The translations under genes were made by a program, and so were the position numbers. Source: Rhodospirillales bacterium (GTDB lineage Bacteria; Pseudomonadota; Alphaproteobacteria; Acetobacterales; Acetobacteraceae). From it: a stretch of DNA of 9,853 bases. The stretch spans positions 1-9,853 of the forward strand of contig JANXSA010000195.1 of assembly GCA_025352915.1 (NCBI GenBank), read 5' to 3'. Shown here one piece after another: positions 6,764 to 9,853 of this stretch. Below the pieces are notes generated by a model. The model had not been told where the DNA came from. It worked only from the letters and a program-made list of their open reading frames with translations, and searched no databases. Positions within the stretch are counted from its first letter, which is position 1; each line of letters begins with the position of its first letter.

Positions 6764-6780
6764 CTGGCACGATCCTTGCT
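6764..6780 (+). promoter_or_regulatory. Sigma-54 (RpoN) promoter of the urt operon
   Basis: CTGGCACGATCCTTGCT fits the sigma-54 consensus YTGGCACGNNNNTTGCW essentially perfectly. The invariant GG is at 6766-6767 and GC at 6778-6779, with the required 10-nt spacing. Transcription should start near 6790, about 50 nt before the urtA ATG. Sigma-54 promoters need an enhancer-binding activator; for urea transport this is typically NtrC under nitrogen limitation (known biology). The activator itself is not in the window. Confidence 0.88.
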
Positions 6781-6840
6781 GATACCGCCTCAGCGTCCCG
6801 TCATCGGCGGGGCCTGTGGGAACAACAGGAAAAGGGCTTC

Positions 6841-8139
6841 ATGTCAGTCATCCGGAAAATGCTGCGCGGGATCGGCCTCGCCGCGACCGCCCTCACCGCC
6901 ATCACCATCGCGCCGCAGGCCCAGGCGCAGGAGCCGATCAAGGTCGGCATCCTGCACTCGCTCTCCGGCACCATGGCGATCAGCGAAACCACGTTGAAGG
7001 ACGTGATGCTGATGCTGATCGAGGAGCAGAACAAGAAAGGCGGCGTGCTCGGCCGCAAGCTCGAGGCCGTCGTCGTCGACCCTGCCTCGAACTGGCCGCT
7101 ATTCGCCGAAAAGGCCCGCCAGCTCATCACCGTGGACAAGGTCTCGGCGGTGTTCGGCTGCTGGACCTCGGTGTCGCGCAAATCCGTCCTCCCCGTCTTC
7201 GAGGAAACCGGCAACATCCTGTTCTACCCGGTCCAGTACGAGGGCGAGGAAAGCAGCAAGAACGTCTTCTACACCGGCGCCGCGCCGAACCAGCAGGCGA
7301 TCCCGGCCGTCGACTACCTGATGGCCGACGAGAAGGTCCAGCGCTGGGTCCTGGCCGGCACCGACTATGTCTATCCGCGCACCACCAACAAGATCCTTGA
7401 GGCGTATCTCAAGTCCAAGGGCGTGAAGCAGGAAGACATCCTGATCAACTACACCCCCTTCGGCCACGCCGACTGGCAAAACATCGTGGCGGACATCAAG
7501 AAGTTCGGCTCGGCCGGCAAGAAGACCGCCGTCGTCTCGACCATCAACGGTGACGCCAACGTACCTTTCTACAAGGAACTCGGCAACCAGGGCATCAAGG
7601 CCACCGACATCCCCGTCATCGCCTTCTCGGTCGGCGAGGAAGAACTGGCCGGCATCGACACCAAGCCGCTGCTCGGCCACCTGGCCGCCTGGAATTACTT
7701 CATGAGCGTGGAGAGCACCGAGAACAAGGCGTTCATCGCCAAGTGGCAGGCTTTCACCAAGAACGCCAAGCGCGTCAGCAATGACCCCATGGAAGCCCAT
7801 GTCATCGGCTTCAACATGTGGATCAAGGCGATCGAAAAGGCCGGCAGCGCCGAGCCCGCGAAGGTGATCCCGGCCATGATCGGCATCGCGGTGCCGAACC
7901 TGACCGGCGGCTACTCGGCGATGATGCCCAACCACCACATCACCAAACCGGTGCTGATCGGTGAAATCAAGGCCGACGGCCAGTTCAACGTCGTGTGGCA
8001 AACCCCGGGCACCGTGGTGGCCGAGGAATGGTCGCCGCACCTCGAAGGCTCGCGCGACCTGATCTCCGACTGGCGCTCGCCCCTCTCCTGCGGCAACTTC
8101 AACGTCAAGACCGGCAAATGCGGCGGCGCCTCCAAGTAA
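6841..8139 (+). CDS. urtA: Urea ABC transporter substrate-binding protein
   Basis: This 432-residue periplasmic protein captures urea and delivers it to the UrtBC permease. A Sec signal peptide is clear: MSVIRKMLRG, a hydrophobic stretch at 11-24, and a likely AQA|Q cleavage after residue 29. The mature part is a type I periplasmic binding fold with UrtA hallmarks: LHSLSGTMAISE (38-49), VFGCWTSVSRKSVLPVFE (104-121) and FYPVQYEGEE (128-137). These set it apart from the leucine-binding LivJ/LivK relatives. Length and conservation look intact. ATG 6841 is chosen because it begins the signal peptide and follows AGGAAAAGGG (6827-6836); a TTG in the same frame at 6757 lies upstream of the promoter and cannot be used from it. 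It is the first gene of the operon, followed by a hairpin and urtB. Expression is probably nitrogen-responsive through the sigma-54 promoter. Confidence 0.96.
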   Translation: MSVIRKMLRGIGLAATALTAITIAPQAQAQEPIKVGILHSLSGTMAISETTLKDVMLMLIEEQNKKGGVLGRKLEAVVVDPASNWPLFAEKARQLITVDKVSAVFGCWTSVSRKSVLPVFEETGNILFYPVQYEGEESSKNVFYTGAAPNQQAIPAVDYLMADEKVQRWVLAGTDYVYPRTTNKILEAYLKSKGVKQEDILINYTPFGHADWQNIVADIKKFGSAGKKTAVVSTINGDANVPFYKELGNQGIKATDIPVIAFSVGEEELAGIDTKPLLGHLAAWNYFMSVESTENKAFIAKWQAFTKNAKRVSNDPMEAHVIGFNMWIKAIEKAGSAEPAKVIPAMIGIAVPNLTGGYSAMMPNHHITKPVLIGEIKADGQFNVVWQTPGTVVAEEWSPHLEGSRDLISDWRSPLSCGNFNVKTGKCGGASK

Positions 8140-8156
8140 CCGCCCATTTTGGAAAC

Positions 8157-8181
8157 CCCGGGGGCACGGTTTGCCCCCGGG
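8157..8181 (+). terminator. Strong GC hairpin after urtA (attenuator or mRNA stabiliser)
   Basis: A perfect 10-bp stem CCCGGGGGCA/TGCCCCCGGG with a 5-nt loop begins 17 nt after the urtA stop. Only AATTT follows, so it is a weak intrinsic terminator. It is more likely a partial terminator, or a barrier against 3' exonucleases that raises urtA mRNA relative to urtB, as is common after binding-protein genes. Confidence 0.7.
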
Positions 8182-8208
8182 AATTTCGCCTGCTGGCCGA
8201 GATCTAAA

Positions 8209-8280
8209 TGGATAAAAGTTTTTTGGTTCTTTTTTTCAAAAAAAGAACTTTTTTTTGAAAAAAGAAACAAAAACTTTTGA
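8209..8280. repeat. AT-rich hairpin repeat pair, terminator-like
   Basis: A unit related to those at 3234-3393 runs from GGAT (8210) into GTTCTTTTTTT/AAAAAAAGAAC (stem 8226-8236 with 8238-8248), followed directly by eight T. A second, partial unit in opposite orientation occupies 8257-8280, so here the two units face each other and overlap into one near-palindrome. The stem plus T-run would work as an intrinsic terminator on the + strand, though the stem is almost all A-T. Because urtB has no other visible promoter, termination is probably incomplete. Confidence 0.78.
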
Positions 8281-8322
8281 TACTTGTTGCCGGCCCCTCT
8301 GGCAGCAGGTCGGGACACCCTG

Positions 8323-9853
8323 ATGAAGCTGCTGCGTCGCCTGTTGTTCCTGTTGGCCCTCGCCCCCGGTTTGGCCATGGCACAACCGAGCGACCCATTT
8401 GCCGGCCTCGCCGGCAGCGGCTTCGACGACATTCGCCGCGGCATTGAGGCCCTGGCCGGCTCCGGCCATCCGCAGGCCGCCGCCACCATCACCGCCCTGC
8501 AAGCCGGCACCCTGCTCGCCGCAACCGGCATTCTGGTCATCAAACAGGGCGATAGCCTGATCGACGCCCGTACTGGCAAGCCCGCCGAGGGCGTCAACGC
8601 CGCCGCGCTGCGCCCGGTGCGCGTCAACAACGCCGTCCGCCGCGCCGCCGAGGCCGCGATGGGCAGCCTGACCCTGTTCTCCGCCAACGACGCCGAGCGC
8701 CGCAAAGCCGCCGAGGCCGTCTTCAAATCGCGCGACCCCGCTGGCGTGCCCGCGTTGACCCGTGCGCTGGCCGCCGAAAAGAACGCCGCCATCCGCGCCA
8801 TCATGGAACAGGCCCGCGCCGCCGCCTTGCTAGCCACAACCGACGCCGCCACATCCGAAGTGGGCGAGCCCGACCGCCTCGCCGCCGTCGCCACCCTGCG
8901 CGCCCGCGGCGACCTCGACGCCCGCGGCTTGCTGGCCTCGCTGAAAGACCAACCCGCCGCCGTCACCGCTGCCGCGCAAGACGCCGTCACCGCCATCGAC
9001 CGCCAGCAACAGATGTGGAGCGTCGCCCAAGGCGCCTTCTACGGCCTGTCGCTCGGCTCCGTCCTGCTGCTCGCCGCCGCCGGCCTGGCCATCACCTTCG
9101 GCGTCATGGGCGTCATCAACATGGCGCACGGCGAGATGGTCATGCTCGGCGCCTACACCACCTTCGTCATCCAGGACGCGATCCGCAGCCACGCCCCCGC
9201 CCTGTTTGACTACTCGCTCTTCCTCGCCGTCCCCGCCGCCTTCCTCGTCGCCGGCGGCGTTGGCATCGCCGTCGAGCGCGGCTTGATCCGCTTCCTCTAC
9301 GGCCGCCCGCTCGAAACCCTGCTCGCCACCTGGGGCCTCTCGCTGGTGCTGCAACAAGCCGTGCGCTCGATCTTCGGCCCGACCAACCGCGAAGTCGGCA
9401 CCCCCGCCTGGATGAGCGGTGCCACCCAATGGGGCGGCCTGACCATCACCTATAACCGCCTGACCATCATCATCTTCGCCGCCATGGTCCTGGCCGCCCT
9501 GATGGCCGTGCTGCGCTACACGGCACTCGGCCTGCGCATGCGCGCCGTCACCCAAAACCGCCGCATGGCCGCCTCCATGGGCATCCGCACCCCCTGGGTC
9601 GACGCCCTGACCTTCGGCCTCGGCTCCGGCGTCGCCGGCATGGCGGGCGTGGCGCTCAGCCAAATCGACAACGTAAGCCCCAACCTCGGCCAGGGCTACA
9701 TCATCGACAGCTTCATGGTCGTCGTATTCGGCGGCGTCGGCAACCTATGGGGCACGGCGCTGGGCGCGTTGACGCTTGGGGTGGTCAACAAGTTCCTGGA
9801 GCCCGTGGCCGGCGCGGTGCTGGGCAAGATCGTGGTGCTCGTGCTGCTGATCC
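8323..9853 (+). CDS. urtB: Urea ABC transporter permease UrtB (3' end outside the window)
   Basis: The frame is open from ATG 8323 to the window edge (510 codons, no stop), so the gene is cut only by the window. It begins with a signal peptide (MKLLRRLLFLLALAPGLAMA|Q). About 200 alanine-rich, mostly helical residues follow, expected to lie in the periplasm, as in the long form of UrtB. The membrane domain starts near residue 237. It has the LivH/UrtB hallmark NMAHGEMVMLGAY (266-278), further hydrophobic segments near 296-320, 333-350, 380-400 and 430-450, a cytoplasmic GLRMRAVTQNRRMAASMGI loop, and FGGVGNLWGT near 470. It forms the inner-membrane channel for urea with UrtC and is energised by UrtD/UrtE (known biology). 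Those genes are expected immediately downstream. The ribosome-binding site is weak (CGGGA, 8311-8315). Codons favour C at the third position. Confidence 0.95.
   Translation, partial: MKLLRRLLFLLALAPGLAMAQPSDPFAGLAGSGFDDIRRGIEALAGSGHPQAAATITALQAGTLLAATGILVIKQGDSLIDARTGKPAEGVNAAALRPVRVNNAVRRAAEAAMGSLTLFSANDAERRKAAEAVFKSRDPAGVPALTRALAAEKNAAIRAIMEQARAAALLATTDAATSEVGEPDRLAAVATLRARGDLDARGLLASLKDQPAAVTAAAQDAVTAIDRQQQMWSVAQGAFYGLSLGSVLLLAAAGLAITFGVMGVINMAHGEMVMLGAYTTFVIQDAIRSHAPALFDYSLFLAVPAAFLVAGGVGIAVERGLIRFLYGRPLETLLATWGLSLVLQQAVRSIFGPTNREVGTPAWMSGATQWGGLTITYNRLTIIIFAAMVLAALMAVLRYTALGLRMRAVTQNRRMAASMGIRTPWVDALTFGLGSGVAGMAGVALSQIDNVSPNLGQGYIIDSFMVVVFGGVGNLWGTALGALTLGVVNKFLEPVAGAVLGKIVVLVLLI

Noticed and set aside
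8830..9663. Open frame of 277 codons antisense to urtB
   Set aside because: Composition is Gly/Ala/Asp/His-rich with no motif. The + strand encodes a clear UrtB.
1..9853. CRISPR array, tRNA, rRNA, insertion sequence or phage genes
   Set aside because: No regularly spaced repeats, cloverleaf sequences, transposase or integrase motifs were seen on either strand.

Overview
The window reads as a piece of chromosome from a high-GC, Gram-negative alphaproteobacterium. The likeliest home is the Acetobacteraceae (Roseomonas, Acidiphilium or Gluconacetobacter relatives). This rests on the codon bias, an FNR-type site, a sigma-54 promoter, and two kinds of intergenic hairpin repeat that I recall from that family but could not check here.

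Layout. (1) Positions 41-100 hold a GC-rich twin-hairpin repeat. (2) Positions 163-3234 hold a tight three-gene unit on the + strand: two classical short-chain dehydrogenases and an amidase-signature hydrolase, separated by 5 and 10 nt. This looks like a small catabolic operon whose substrate cannot be read from the sequence. (3) Positions 3234-3393 hold a large inverted repeat made of two AT-rich hairpin units. (4) hemN (3480-4829) encodes the oxygen-independent coproporphyrinogen III oxidase and has an FNR/FnrL-like site upstream. (5) Positions 4838-6488, minus strand, hold the wreck of a secreted RTX/Calx-beta protein gene. It has an amber codon at position 5, a one-base deletion, a 13-nt duplication frameshift, and a lost 3' end that abuts the hemN stop codon. 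(6) Positions 6764-9853 hold the start of a urea ABC transporter operon: a near-consensus sigma-54 promoter, urtA (substrate-binding protein), a 183-nt gap with a strong hairpin and another AT-rich repeat, then urtB (permease), which runs off the window.

How the genes work together. UrtA and UrtB form the front end of high-affinity urea uptake. The sigma-54 promoter suggests nitrogen-limitation (NtrC-type) control, and the hairpins between the two genes would let the binding protein be made in excess over the permease. hemN would supply heme precursors at low oxygen. The upstream amidase may also release ammonia or amines, but no sequence evidence links it to the urt genes. I see no tRNA, rRNA, CRISPR, transposase or phage gene. 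I found no clearly new defence or mobile system. The most unusual items are the multiply broken RTX gene and the AT-rich repeat family.
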